From DASYXZ01 sp035934315 (GTDB lineage: Bacteria > Acidobacteriota > Terriglobia > UBA7540), in assembly GCA_035934315.1 (NCBI GenBank), contig DASYXZ010000231.1, positions 1 to 8,888 on the forward strand: 8,888 nucleotides of DNA, read 5' to 3'. A program made the translations under genes and the position numbers. The notes under the pieces are model-generated. The model saw only the letters and a list, made by a program, of their open reading frames with translations, searched no databases and was not told the DNA's origin. Position 1 is the first letter of the stretch, and every line of letters begins with the position of its first letter. Of this stretch, positions 1 to 6,455 are shown piece by piece.

Positions 1-139
1 ACGGGGACGGTAATCGTCCGCGATCGTCCATAGTCCTTGATCGAATGTCCAATGGGCGTTCCTGGATAGTGCGAGTCCATTGCGCGGGTCATTGTTTCGG
101 CTGTCTCGGGAACGGGCGGGCAAGGACAGGTCTGGCGAG
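1..139. other. Gene-free left edge, no recognisable feature
   Basis: No reading frame in this stretch has protein-like composition, a ribosome binding site or a recognisable motif. It precedes the palindromic repeat cluster, and the gene-free stretch as a whole extends to about position 422. I see no RNA gene, promoter or terminator that I could defend here. Confidence 0.5.
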
Positions 140-178
140 ACTCAGTGCGAGATCCTTCGTCGGACTCAGGATGACAAC
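140..178 (+). repeat. Palindromic intergenic repeat, copy A
   Basis: The copy starts ACTCAGTGCGAGATCCTTCG and ends CTCAGGATGACAAC. ATCCT at 152-156 can pair with AGGAT at 168-172 across a short loop. The same framework (GTGCGAGAT or GAGCGAGAT, variable loop, then AGGATGACA or GAATGACA) recurs at 182-240, 363-397 and 799-863, and in inverted orientation at 281-309 and 420-463. It looks like a non-coding, dispersed REP-like element. Confidence 0.75.
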
Positions 179-181
179 TGG

Positions 182-240
182 AGGGCCTCAAGGCTCGGAG
201 CGGGATTCCTCTCCCGCTTCTGCGGGATCGGAATGACAAC
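182..240 (+). repeat. Palindromic intergenic repeat, copy B (long form)
   Basis: This copy has a two-tier hairpin: ATTCC (205-209) pairs with GGAAT (230-234), and inside it CCCGC (213-217) pairs with GCGGG (222-226) around a four-base loop. It begins with AGGGCCTCAAG, the same 11 bases that open copy F at 799. The two copies therefore match over about 57-63 bases as an imperfect direct repeat on either side of the GIY-YIG gene. Confidence 0.8.
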
Positions 241-280
241 CCTCCAGGCTTCGCGCCCCGCTGGGACAGACCCGTCCAAA

Positions 281-309
281 TTGTCATTCTGAGCGGCAGC
301 GAAGAATCT
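281..309 (-). repeat. Palindromic intergenic repeat, copy C (inverted)
   Basis: ATTCT (286-290) can pair with AGAAT (303-307). The flanking TTGTC at 281-285 is the complement of the GACAA end seen in copies A and B, so this element lies in the opposite orientation. It is non-coding and differs from its neighbours mainly in the loop. Confidence 0.7.
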
Positions 310-362
310 GGCCCTGAAGGTCGCGCAATCGAGTGCTTGAGAGGGATTCCCCTCCAAAAGAC

Positions 363-397
363 CGGAGCGAGATCCTTCACTTCGTTCAGGATGACAA
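363..397 (+). repeat. Palindromic intergenic repeat, copy D
   Basis: The copy reads CGGAGCGAGATCCTTC, a short loop, then TTCAGGATGACAAC. ATCCT and AGGAT form the stem. It faces copy E (420-463) head to head across about 23 bases, so the pair could also fold into one larger hairpin. Confidence 0.75.
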
Positions 398-419
398 CAT
401 AGTGGACCAAACGCGGGGG

Positions 420-463
420 CTGTCATTCTGAGGTCGCAGCTGCGACCGAAGGATCTCGCACTG
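420..463 (-). repeat. Palindromic repeat, copy E (inverted), overlapping the GIY-YIG 3' end
   Basis: This copy contains a perfect 16-base palindrome, GGTCGCAGCTGCGACC, at 432-447, flanked by CATTCTGA and GAAGGATCTCGCACTG. Read on the minus strand it is GTGCGAGATCCTTC...CTCAGAATGACA. It encodes the last 13 residues and the TGA stop of the GIY-YIG gene, so a repeat has become coding sequence. Confidence 0.8.
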
Positions 464-788
464 TCTGTTTGTCCCCGGCAGGCTTTGCCGCAGGGCTGCC
501 TGGCCATCCATCACTCAAGTCTTTCCAGTCGCGATTCTTCGACTCGATCAAGGCGATTTTCTTCATTCGGCCCCAGCCTTTGATTTGTTTCTCGCGGGCG
601 ATTGCATCCAGCACGTCATGAAAGACCTCAAAGAACACGAGCCGGTTTATGTTGTAACGGGCGGTGAAACCCTTGTGGAGTTTGTTTCGGTGTTGGCCTA
701 CTCTCACTTCAAGGCTGTTTGTTACGCCGGTGTAGAGCGTGCGAGATTTGCCGGCCATGATGTAGACGTAGTAGGTCTTCGTGCGCAC
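423..788 (-). CDS. Small GIY-YIG nuclease-domain protein with a repeat-derived tail
   Basis: This is a stand-alone GIY-YIG superfamily domain of the short UvrC-N-like kind, whose relatives cut DNA with one catalytic Tyr/Arg/Glu set. Visible motifs are YYVYIM (residues 6-11, the GIY strand), LYTGVT (18-23, the YIG strand), Arg29 and His33 on the following helix, and Glu66 in the REKQIKGW helix, the expected metal ligand. The usual family end, a Trp after DLSDG, falls at residue 95. Residues 96-121 are an extra tail, and 109-121 are translated from palindromic repeat copy E, which also provides the stop. The start is GTG at 788, chosen because MRTKTYYVYIM matches the usual family beginning; there is no convincing Shine-Dalgarno sequence. 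Repeat copy F begins only about 10 bases upstream. Physiological role unknown; a repair or repeat-mobility function is possible. Confidence 0.85.
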   Translation of the reverse strand: MRTKTYYVYIMAGKSRTLYTGVTNSLEVRVGQHRNKLHKGFTARYNINRLVFFEVFHDVLDAIAREKQIKGWGRMKKIALIESKNRDWKDLSDGWPGSPAAKPAGDKQTVRDPSVAAATSE

Positions 789-798
789 GGAAAAGCAA

Positions 799-863
799 GG
801 GCCTCAAGAACTCAGTGCGAGATTCCTCTCCCGCGCCTGCGGGATCGCGGAATGAATGCGACA
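799..863 (+). repeat. Palindromic intergenic repeat, copy F (long form) at the GIY-YIG 5' end
   Basis: It opens with AGGGCCTCAAG, as copy B does, followed by CTCAGTGCGAGATTCC as in copies A and B. Its two-tier hairpin pairs ATTCC (822-826) with GGAAT (849-853) and CCCGC (830-834) with GCGGG (839-843). It lies directly upstream of the GIY-YIG start codon, so any promoter of that gene must lie in or beyond this repeat. Confidence 0.8.
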
Positions 864-989
864 CACCTCCGGAACATGTTCATGCCCCTTTGAGGGCGTA
901 GAGATGACTGGGCCCGAACCCGTCGAACCGCCGGAGCCGCTACTTGACACGTCGCGCTTTCACAGATGACAGGCGCGTGGCGTTTTTCA

Positions 990-1853
990 TCAAACTTTTA
1001 AACGGCGAAGGTAGGGAACGCTGGCCTTCATCAGGTCCAGGTCCATTTCGACAAAGTAATTTTTTACGCCGCCGGTTTTCGCCGCGGCAAAAATTTTCTT
1101 CCAGTCGAGAGTGTCCTGTCCCACCGCCATAATTTGTTTGGTTTTCGCCGACCAGCCTTGCACGTGCATGGACAAAAATCGGCCCGGGTATTTGGTGAAA
1201 TATTCGGCGGCATCGTAGCCGCTGCTGATGGTGGAAATCTGGAATTGGAACTTCACCAGCTTGGGGTCAAGAAGTCCGAGCAACAGGTCATAAGTCCGTT
1301 TGCCGTCCACCAGGGTGAGCTCAAAGCCCTCATTGTGGAGGCCCTGCTGGATGCCCGCCTGGGCCGCGCGTTCGCCCATTTTATTGTATTCGTCCGCGGC
1401 GCGCTTTACGTCATCCATCGTCGGATTCCGTGGCCCGTTGAGGCTGGGCACCATCATCTGTGTCAGGCCCACGTCTTTTGCCCAGGCAATTCTGTCCGCT
1501 TGATTTTCTCTGAGCTCCTTGATGTCAAAGTGAGAGCTGATGCATTTCACGCCCAGATTGCCCAACATTTTTCGCAGCTCTGCACCTTTGTATTGGGCGA
1601 GGCCGGCGAAGCCGGAATTGGCGTAACCCACGGGCGAGCACAACTCGATGGTTTGGAATCCCGCGGCGGCAAGCTGCTTGATCGTGCCGGGAAAATCTTT
1701 GGCGATCATCGCGCGCACAGGCCACGTCTGGCATCCAATGGGCAGCCCCAGGGGATTGGCGCGAAGGTCCAGCGCACCCGCGGAAAGCATACCGGCTACG
1801 GCGGCGCCTGTCACCGACTTTTTGAGAAATTCTCTTCTCGAAATCGCAGGCAT
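990..1853 (-). CDS. Tat-exported TIM-barrel (sugar isomerase/epimerase-like) protein
   Basis: This 287-residue protein belongs to the AP-endonuclease-2/xylose-isomerase-like TIM-barrel superfamily. ATG at 1853 is chosen over an upstream ATG at 1925 because AAGGAG lies a few bases before it and the protein then begins with a textbook twin-arginine signal: SRREFLKKS (residues 5-13), a hydrophobic stretch to about 28 and a likely cleavage near 32. The folded domain starts about residue 37 (LPIGCQTW). Barrel landmarks are HNEGFEL (173-179), KFQFQIS (201-207), SMHVQGW (228-234) and FVEMD (267-271). In related epimerases four residues (Glu, Asp, His, Glu) bind the metal. Here His230 and Glu269 fit, but the expected Asp position appears to be Gln205. 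It probably acts in the periplasm on a sugar or polyol, but the substrate cannot be read from sequence. It is likely monocistronic, separated from ftsH by a repeat. Confidence 0.85.
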   Translation of the reverse strand: MPAISRREFLKKSVTGAAVAGMLSAGALDLRANPLGLPIGCQTWPVRAMIAKDFPGTIKQLAAAGFQTIELCSPVGYANSGFAGLAQYKGAELRKMLGNLGVKCISSHFDIKELRENQADRIAWAKDVGLTQMMVPSLNGPRNPTMDDVKRAADEYNKMGERAAQAGIQQGLHNEGFELTLVDGKRTYDLLLGLLDPKLVKFQFQISTISSGYDAAEYFTKYPGRFLSMHVQGWSAKTKQIMAVGQDTLDWKKIFAAAKTGGVKNYFVEMDLDLMKASVPYLRRLKV

Positions 1854-1960
1854 AGAAGTCTCCTTACCACTTAAATTGTGTGTGGCATGATTAGCCCGTC
1901 TGCGGGATTGTCTCACGGTTTGCAAGCAATGAATAATTTATCGTTCGTATGGAGGGGGAA

Positions 1961-2010
1961 GGATGGATTCCCGATTGCGCGGGAATGACGGACGTGTGCG
2001 GGAATGACAA
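1961..2010. repeat. Palindromic repeat, copy G (one and a half units)
   Basis: ATTCCCG (1967-1973) pairs with CGGGAAT (1980-1986) around a six-base loop, followed by GACGG. A second half unit, TGCGGGAATGACA, follows at 1997-2009. It resembles the widespread ATTCCC...GGGAAT class and is related in design to copies A-F but not identical. It sits between ftsH and the TIM-barrel gene, where it could also slow or end transcription, although there is no T-run. Confidence 0.65.
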
Positions 2011-2072
2011 GTTGCAGGTGTGGCGGGAAGCGAGCTCCAGCCAATAGAAGCAAGGAATATCCGCGTAAAGCC

Positions 2073-2085
2073 CCGGCTACGCCGG
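2073..2085 (-). terminator. Short GC hairpin at the ftsH stop codon (possible terminator)
   Basis: CCGGC and GCCGG form a 5-bp stem with a three-base loop, and the ftsH TAG stop (2077-2079) lies within the structure. The downstream minus-strand sequence (GGGCTTTACG) has only a three-base T-run, so intrinsic termination is weakly supported. Confidence 0.22.
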
Positions 2086-3975
2086 CTGCGGGCGTTCGCG
2101 GCTGGGGATTTGGGAAGCGGGTTGAGGTTTAATGACCTGGGTTGTTTCGCTGGGAGGTTCGGGCCGAACCACCTTTTCAGGCAGCACTTTTCCTTCAAGG
2201 AGCAGTTTCACTTCGCTCGCGTCCAGCACTTCGCGCACTAGCAGCGCCTCAGCGATTCGCACCAGCGCCTCGCGATTTCCGTCAATCGCATCCTTGGCGC
2301 GCTGGTAGCCATTCATCACAAATTTCTTCACTTCCTGATCGATCTTGATGGCCGTGTCTTCGCTAAAGTCGCGCTGGGTGGCCAGGTCGCGGCCCAAGAA
2401 TATTTCCTGCTGGTTCTTGCCGTAGGCGAGCGGCCCCATGTCTGACATGCCAAACTCGCAAACCATGCGGCGGGAAAGCTCCGTGGCCTGCTCGATGTCG
2501 TTGCCCGCGCCGGTGGTGATGTGATTCAGAAAAATTTCCTCCGCCACGCGTCCACCCATCATGATGGCGAGGCGCGACTCGAGATAATCTTTCGAGTAGT
2601 TGTGCTTGTCATCCAATGGCAACTGCATGGTGACGCCCAGCGCCATGCCTCGGGGAATGATGGTGACTTTGTGGATGGGGTCGGCGTACGGCACCATAGC
2701 CGCCACCAGGGCGTGCCCGGCCTCATGATAGGCAGTGGTCTTCTTCTCGTCTTCGGAAAGAATCAGCGACCGCCGCTCTTTCCCCATCAGGACTTTATCT
2801 TTGGATTGCTCGAAGTCGTCCATGATGACTTGCTTGCGCCCATGACGCGCCGCGAGCAACGCCGCCTCATTCACCAAGTTGGCGAGATCGGCTCCGGAAA
2901 ATCCCGGAGTGCCGCGCGCCAAAACGGAAAGTTCCACATCTTCAGAAAGCGGAATTTTTTTGCTGTGAACTTTCAGGATGCCCTCGCGCCCGCCCACGTC
3001 AGGAAGAGGCACCACCACGCGGCGGTCAAAACGTCCGGGGCGAAGAAGGGCGGGGTCAAGAACATCAGGGCGGTTGCTGGCCGCAATCAGAATGACGCCC
3101 TCGTTTGATTCAAAGCCGTCCATCTCCACCAGCAACTGGTTCAGAGTTTGTTCGCGCTCGTCGTGCCCGCCGCCCAGGCCGGCGCCGCGATGGCGGCCCA
3201 CCGCGTCAATTTCGTCGATGAAAACGATGCAGGGAGCATTCTTCTTGCCTTGCTCAAACAGGTCGCGAACGCGCGAAGCGCCCACGCCGACGAACATCTC
3301 CACAAAATCCGAGCCCGAAATGGAAAAGAAGGGCACGTTGGCCTCGCCCGCAATCGCCCTGGCCAAAAGCGTTTTGCCCGTTCCGGGAGGGCCCACCAGC
3401 AAAACGCCCTTGGGAATGCGGCCGCCGAGCTTCTGGAATTTTTGCGGCTCGCGCAGGAACTCGATGATCTCGTGCAACTCTTCTTTGGCTTCGTCGACGC
3501 CGGCAACGTCCTTGAACGTCACTTTTTTCTGCTGGCTGGAAAGTAATTTGGCGCGGCTTTTGCCGAAGGAGAGGGCTTTGTTGCCGCCACTCTGCATCTG
3601 GCGCATAAAGAAAATCCAAAGGCCCAGCAGCAGGACCATGGGGAGGCCGTTAGCCACCCAAGTCATCCAGTTGCTGCCGGAATTATCTTTGAGCGTGACG
3701 TTGACGCTTTTATCCTGAAGGGTTTTATAGAGGTCGGGGTAATTGGCGGGGACAGTGGTTTTAAATTTGGCGCCATCCTTTTTGAACGTTCCGGTGGCGT
3801 CGGTTCCGGCTATGGTCACGTCCTTCACGTTACTGTTGTTGACTTCAGTCATGAAGCCCGTGAAGGTTAGGTCCGCGACGTGATCGACCGAATTGCTCTT
3901 GACCACAGCCCAAACGAGGATCGTGAGGGCCACCATCAACACCCAGAAGATAATGTTTTTGACTGCTGAGTTCAC
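2077..3975 (-). CDS. ftsH: ATP-dependent zinc metalloprotease FtsH
   Basis: FtsH is a hexameric inner-membrane AAA+ protease that extracts and degrades misfolded membrane proteins and selected soluble regulators. The 632-residue protein is complete: first membrane helix at about 7-26, a periplasmic domain to about 105, and second helix at about 106-124. The AAA module has Walker A GPPGTGKT (195-202), pore loop FVG (228-230), Walker B VFIDEID (251-257) and arginine fingers Arg312/Arg315. The zinc site is HEAGH (417-421), with Asp493 the likely third ligand. These positions nearly coincide with E. coli numbering. The Pro-rich tail (about 601-632) is not catalytic. The start is GTG at 3975, with GGAG about 9 bases upstream. 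It is the third gene after tilS and hpt, after a 111-base gap that could hold its own promoter, though I find no convincing -35/-10 pair. All catalytic residues are intact. Confidence 0.97.
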   Translation of the reverse strand: MNSAVKNIIFWVLMVALTILVWAVVKSNSVDHVADLTFTGFMTEVNNSNVKDVTIAGTDATGTFKKDGAKFKTTVPANYPDLYKTLQDKSVNVTLKDNSGSNWMTWVANGLPMVLLLGLWIFFMRQMQSGGNKALSFGKSRAKLLSSQQKKVTFKDVAGVDEAKEELHEIIEFLREPQKFQKLGGRIPKGVLLVGPPGTGKTLLARAIAGEANVPFFSISGSDFVEMFVGVGASRVRDLFEQGKKNAPCIVFIDEIDAVGRHRGAGLGGGHDEREQTLNQLLVEMDGFESNEGVILIAASNRPDVLDPALLRPGRFDRRVVVPLPDVGGREGILKVHSKKIPLSEDVELSVLARGTPGFSGADLANLVNEAALLAARHGRKQVIMDDFEQSKDKVLMGKERRSLILSEDEKKTTAYHEAGHALVAAMVPYADPIHKVTIIPRGMALGVTMQLPLDDKHNYSKDYLESRLAIMMGGRVAEEIFLNHITTGAGNDIEQATELSRRMVCEFGMSDMGPLAYGKNQQEIFLGRDLATQRDFSEDTAIKIDQEVKKFVMNGYQRAKDAIDGNREALVRIAEALLVREVLDASEVKLLLEGKVLPEKVVRPEPPSETTQVIKPQPASQIPSRERPQPA

Positions 3976-4086
3976 TTCGTTTTCTCCTCTGGCCTTTTCC
4001 CCCGGGACCTGAGCCTGCGCCTGAATCTTTCCGGCTCCGTGCTATTAGATGCTGAAAAGTGCCATTATGCCGCGCACTTTTTCAAT

Positions 4087-4695
4087 TTAACTCAAAGTAG
4101 CGATATGAGGGAGATTTCGGTATTTTTCCTGGAATCCCAGCCCGTAGCCTACCAGATATTTTTCCTGGGTCTTGAATCCCACATAATCAGTGGACACATC
4201 CACTTTGCGCTCGTCGGTCTTTTCAATCAATGCGGCAATGCTGACGGATTCGGCTTGTTGCGCCTGCATGATGCGGACGAGATGGTCTATGGTCACTCCC
4301 GATTGCAGGATCCCATCCACCAGAAGGACGCTCTTACCCGCCACTTCCACTTTGGGGGTGTAAACGATCTCACGCACAGCCACCGCGCCCGAAGAGTTGT
4401 CCTTTATCTCGGCTTTCAGGAAATGGCAGATGACCGGAAGGTTGAGAATCCGAACCAGATCCGCCATGAATAAAAAGCAATTCTCCAGAATCCCGACCAC
4501 GTGCAAAGTCTTTCCCTGATAGTCGCGGTTCACTTGCGCGGCCAGCTCGCCCACGCGCTTTTGGATCTGCTTTTCTGTGAAGACCATACGTAAGTGGTCG
4601 CCCGGGAATATTCCCGCGACTTTAGGCGACGAGGGCTTGCGGACCGGCTTTGCACGGTGTGACTTCTTCTCCGTTCGCTTCGGTCGTTTTTTCAT
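4087..4695 (-). CDS. hpt: HPRT-like phosphoribosyltransferase homologue, catalytic site eroded
   Basis: Hypoxanthine phosphoribosyltransferase normally joins PRPP to hypoxanthine or guanine in purine salvage. The fold is recognisable: VFTEKQIQKRVGELA (38-52), FMADLVRIL (76-84), SSG (101-103), the PRPP-motif strand VLLV (123-126), purine-contact Lys159, and LVGYG...YRNLPHI (181-198). Key positions differ from functional enzymes. The PRPP loop usually reads [E/D]DIxD[S/T]G but here is DGILQSG (127-133), so the second acid is Gly and the catalytic-base Asp is Gln131. The late Mg-binding Asp is Gly187. Loop I, usually Leu-Lys-Gly, is Leu-Glu-Asn (70-72). Residues 1-35 are a basic Lys/Arg-rich extension. 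ATG at 4695 overlaps the tilS stop as ATGA, with AAGG upstream; an internal Met at 4587 would remove the extension but lacks a good ribosome site. It is probably a pseudoenzyme or regulator coupled to TilS/FtsH. The symbol denotes homology, not proven activity. Confidence 0.85.
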   Translation of the reverse strand: MKKRPKRTEKKSHRAKPVRKPSSPKVAGIFPGDHLRMVFTEKQIQKRVGELAAQVNRDYQGKTLHVVGILENCFLFMADLVRILNLPVICHFLKAEIKDNSSGAVAVREIVYTPKVEVAGKSVLLVDGILQSGVTIDHLVRIMQAQQAESVSIAALIEKTDERKVDVSTDYVGFKTQEKYLVGYGLGFQEKYRNLPHIATLS

Positions 4696-6131
4696 ATTGC
4701 CTTTACTTGCGTCGTATCTAAATTAGATTCCGTTTTGTCCACCCGGATCAAAACCTGCTTCGAATGAGGTGGAGCAGCCAAGTCACCGGCGGGTGGGAAA
4801 TCTTTGACCCAGACAATTTCCTCTCCGGCCACAAGCACCGGCCATGCCTTCCGCCGTCCGGGCGAAATCTTGCGCCGTGCAAAAAGCTCTTTAAGATTCC
4901 GGATCCTTCGGCTGCCCGCCGTCCGGTATCGGTCACCGGCGCGCCAGTTTCGCAAAACCAACGGACCTGACAATTTCAGGGGGTCCAAGCCCGCCCATCC
5001 ACAAGTATTATACGCCTTCGGAGGCTCTTCCGGACCAACAATTTTGAAATGCACGGTTAAACCCAATTGGGGAATGGAAATTTTGCCGGGGACCTGAACG
5101 GGATAACAGAAATTGGATTCGTCTCTCGCCGAATGCGCCGGCGCGATAATGAGCCAGTCAAATTCTTTGCGCGCTTCCCAGCCGCCCGGCAACTCCAGCT
5201 TGCGGCCGCTCTGGGCGGAATGGGCAAAGCGGCGGAGCGCCTCAATGTGTTTGTAAGTGACGCCGCGGAGGTTTCCACGGCTCGCCACAATCATCTGGCG
5301 CAAAACCCTGCGGGCCAGCGCCGCGGGAAATTCAATCAGCGGGCGGGTGGGAATTTTTTCCTCCTGCCCCTCACGCACCCGCCACGCGAGAGCCCGCTCG
5401 CGCGCCTGCCCTTCCAGGTATTCCTCATCTTCGCGCGCCCGGTCGGAAAGCTCCTTGAGCGAGCGGATCACTTCCGGATTGAATTCCTCCTGAAGCAGCG
5501 GAAGCAGCTCCTTGCGGATTTTGTTGCGCCGGAACTTTGAATTCAAGTTGGTGGAATCCAGGCGCCATTCCAATTTTCGTTTTTCCAGTTCCTGTTCCAC
5601 CTCTGCCCGCGTGACGTTCAGGAAAGGGCGAACCACTTTACCTTCGAGAACGGGATAAATCCCGCCCAGGCCGCGAGTGCCGGTCCCGCGAAGCAGCCGC
5701 AGAAGAACTGTTTCCGCCTGGTCATTGGCGGTATGCGCAGTGGCCACTCTGTCCAGCCGTCCCTGGTTGACCAGAGAAAAGAAAAACCGGTAGCGCAGCT
5801 CGCGCGCCGTCGCTTCAAGGTTTCGGCGCTTTTCGCGCGCCACCCGGGCCACGTCGGCTTGGCCTGGGAAGTAATCGAGTCCAAGCTGATCGGCCCGCTC
5901 GCGCACAAAACGTTCGTCCGCGTCCGATTCCGTTCCCCGCAAGTGATGATTGAAATGGACCACGGCCAGAGTAAGCCCCAACTCGCGCGCCAGTTGATCC
6001 ATGTAGGCGAGCAGAAGAATCGAGTCAGGCCCGCCGGATACGGCCACGCCTACCCTGTCGCCGGCATGGAAAAACCCGCAGCGCTGTACTTCCAATGACC
6101 AGCGAGAATAAGTGTCAGATTGACGAGGCAT
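4692..6131 (-). CDS. tilS: tRNA(Ile)-lysidine synthetase TilS
   Basis: TilS uses ATP to attach lysine to C34 of tRNA-Ile(CAU), changing its codon reading from AUG to AUA and its charging from Met to Ile; it is essential in most bacteria. The 479-residue protein is full length. The N-type ATP pyrophosphatase domain has the P-loop VSGGPDS (31-37), HFNHHLRG (59-66), ATAHTANDQAET (130-141), RPFL (168-171) and DSTN...RNKIR (192-206). A helical middle domain follows, then a C-terminal TilS domain with RNWRAGDR (394-401) and LKELFARRKISPGRR (413-427). No inactivating change is seen. ATG at 6131 is the natural family start, though no Shine-Dalgarno sequence precedes it, so the mRNA may be near-leaderless. 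It is the first gene of the tilS-hpt-ftsH block and overlaps hpt by four bases, implying translational coupling. Confidence 0.95.
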   Translation of the reverse strand: MPRQSDTYSRWSLEVQRCGFFHAGDRVGVAVSGGPDSILLLAYMDQLARELGLTLAVVHFNHHLRGTESDADERFVRERADQLGLDYFPGQADVARVAREKRRNLEATARELRYRFFFSLVNQGRLDRVATAHTANDQAETVLLRLLRGTGTRGLGGIYPVLEGKVVRPFLNVTRAEVEQELEKRKLEWRLDSTNLNSKFRRNKIRKELLPLLQEEFNPEVIRSLKELSDRAREDEEYLEGQARERALAWRVREGQEEKIPTRPLIEFPAALARRVLRQMIVASRGNLRGVTYKHIEALRRFAHSAQSGRKLELPGGWEARKEFDWLIIAPAHSARDESNFCYPVQVPGKISIPQLGLTVHFKIVGPEEPPKAYNTCGWAGLDPLKLSGPLVLRNWRAGDRYRTAGSRRIRNLKELFARRKISPGRRKAWPVLVAGEEIVWVKDFPPAGDLAAPPHSKQVLIRVDKTESNLDTTQVKAI

Positions 6132-6152
6132 GGCAAATTTTAAGCCGCGTTC

Positions 6153-6171
6153 ATTTTAGCATTGGAATGCT
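6153..6171 (-). promoter_or_regulatory. Candidate tilS -10 element with overlapping 14-base palindrome
   Basis: On the minus strand TAAAAT (6153-6158) would place transcription start roughly 15 bases before the tilS ATG. It overlaps the perfect inverted repeat AGCATTCCAATGCT (6158-6171), a plausible operator or hairpin. The -35 region at the right distance (TCTCCT) is poor, so the assignment is tentative. Confidence 0.3.
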
Positions 6172-6415
6172 GACCAGGAGAGGGGATTGAAGCGCGCGTG
6201 ATAAAGCCAAAGCACATCGCTACGAAATCAAAACGGGACATTTCTGGGCTCCTGGGGGCCTTCCAAATCTGCACCATAATTGAGGAAGCAAAATAAATCC
6301 TGTGGCCCTTGTACAAAAATGAAAATAAATTGGAGTTTGGCAATAAAAATGTAGCTATAGGGGTTTGATTTGGTCTTTTTTTTCAATGGGATAGCACCCC
6401 AATGAGAACCTCGCG

Positions 6416-6434
6416 TCATAACGCGCTCTTATGA
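6416..6434 (+). repeat. Small inverted repeat upstream of the Trp-rich gene
   Basis: TCATAA (6416-6421) and TTATGA (6429-6434) are perfect complements across seven bases, just before the AAGGAGG ribosome site of the next gene. It could be an operator or a leader hairpin. At this length a chance match is quite possible. Confidence 0.3.
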
Positions 6435-6455
6435 GGAGCCCATAAGGAGGTGATT

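Larger units (their letters stand above)
6132..6455. other. AT-richer divergent intergenic region
   Basis: This gene-free stretch of about 324 bases separates the minus-strand tilS block from the plus-strand accessory genes. It is visibly AT-richer than its surroundings from about 6280 to 6390, with an eight-T run near 6375-6383. I see a palindrome next to tilS (6158-6171), a small inverted repeat near the plus-strand gene (6416-6434), and a strong ribosome site at its right end. Short frames on the minus strand have no protein-like features and no ribosome binding site. No convincing -35/-10 pair was found for the plus-strand gene. Confidence 0.55.

Noticed and set aside
140..463. Possible CRISPR array
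   Set aside because: The repeats vary in sequence, length and orientation and are irregularly spaced. There are no uniform spacers and no cas genes.
585..893. Plus-strand frame across the GIY-YIG gene
   Set aside because: It runs antisense to the clearly conserved GIY-YIG protein and ends in repeat copy F.
1134..1874. Long plus-strand open frame
   Set aside because: It is the antisense shadow of the TIM-barrel gene, which has a Tat signal, conserved motifs and a ribosome site on the other strand.
2978..3718. Long plus-strand open frame over ftsH
   Set aside because: It is antisense to the AAA domain of ftsH, is Arg/Ser/Pro-rich and has no recognisable motif.
3976..4086. Separate ftsH promoter in the hpt-ftsH gap
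   Set aside because: CATAAT and TTGAAA-like words occur on the minus strand near the hpt end, but no pair has acceptable spacing.
6356..6383. T-run as an intrinsic terminator
   Set aside because: Eight T residues are present, but no GC-rich hairpin precedes them on either strand.
6140..6419. Short minus-strand frames upstream of tilS
   Set aside because: They have low-complexity, AT-driven composition, no ribosome site and no family resemblance.
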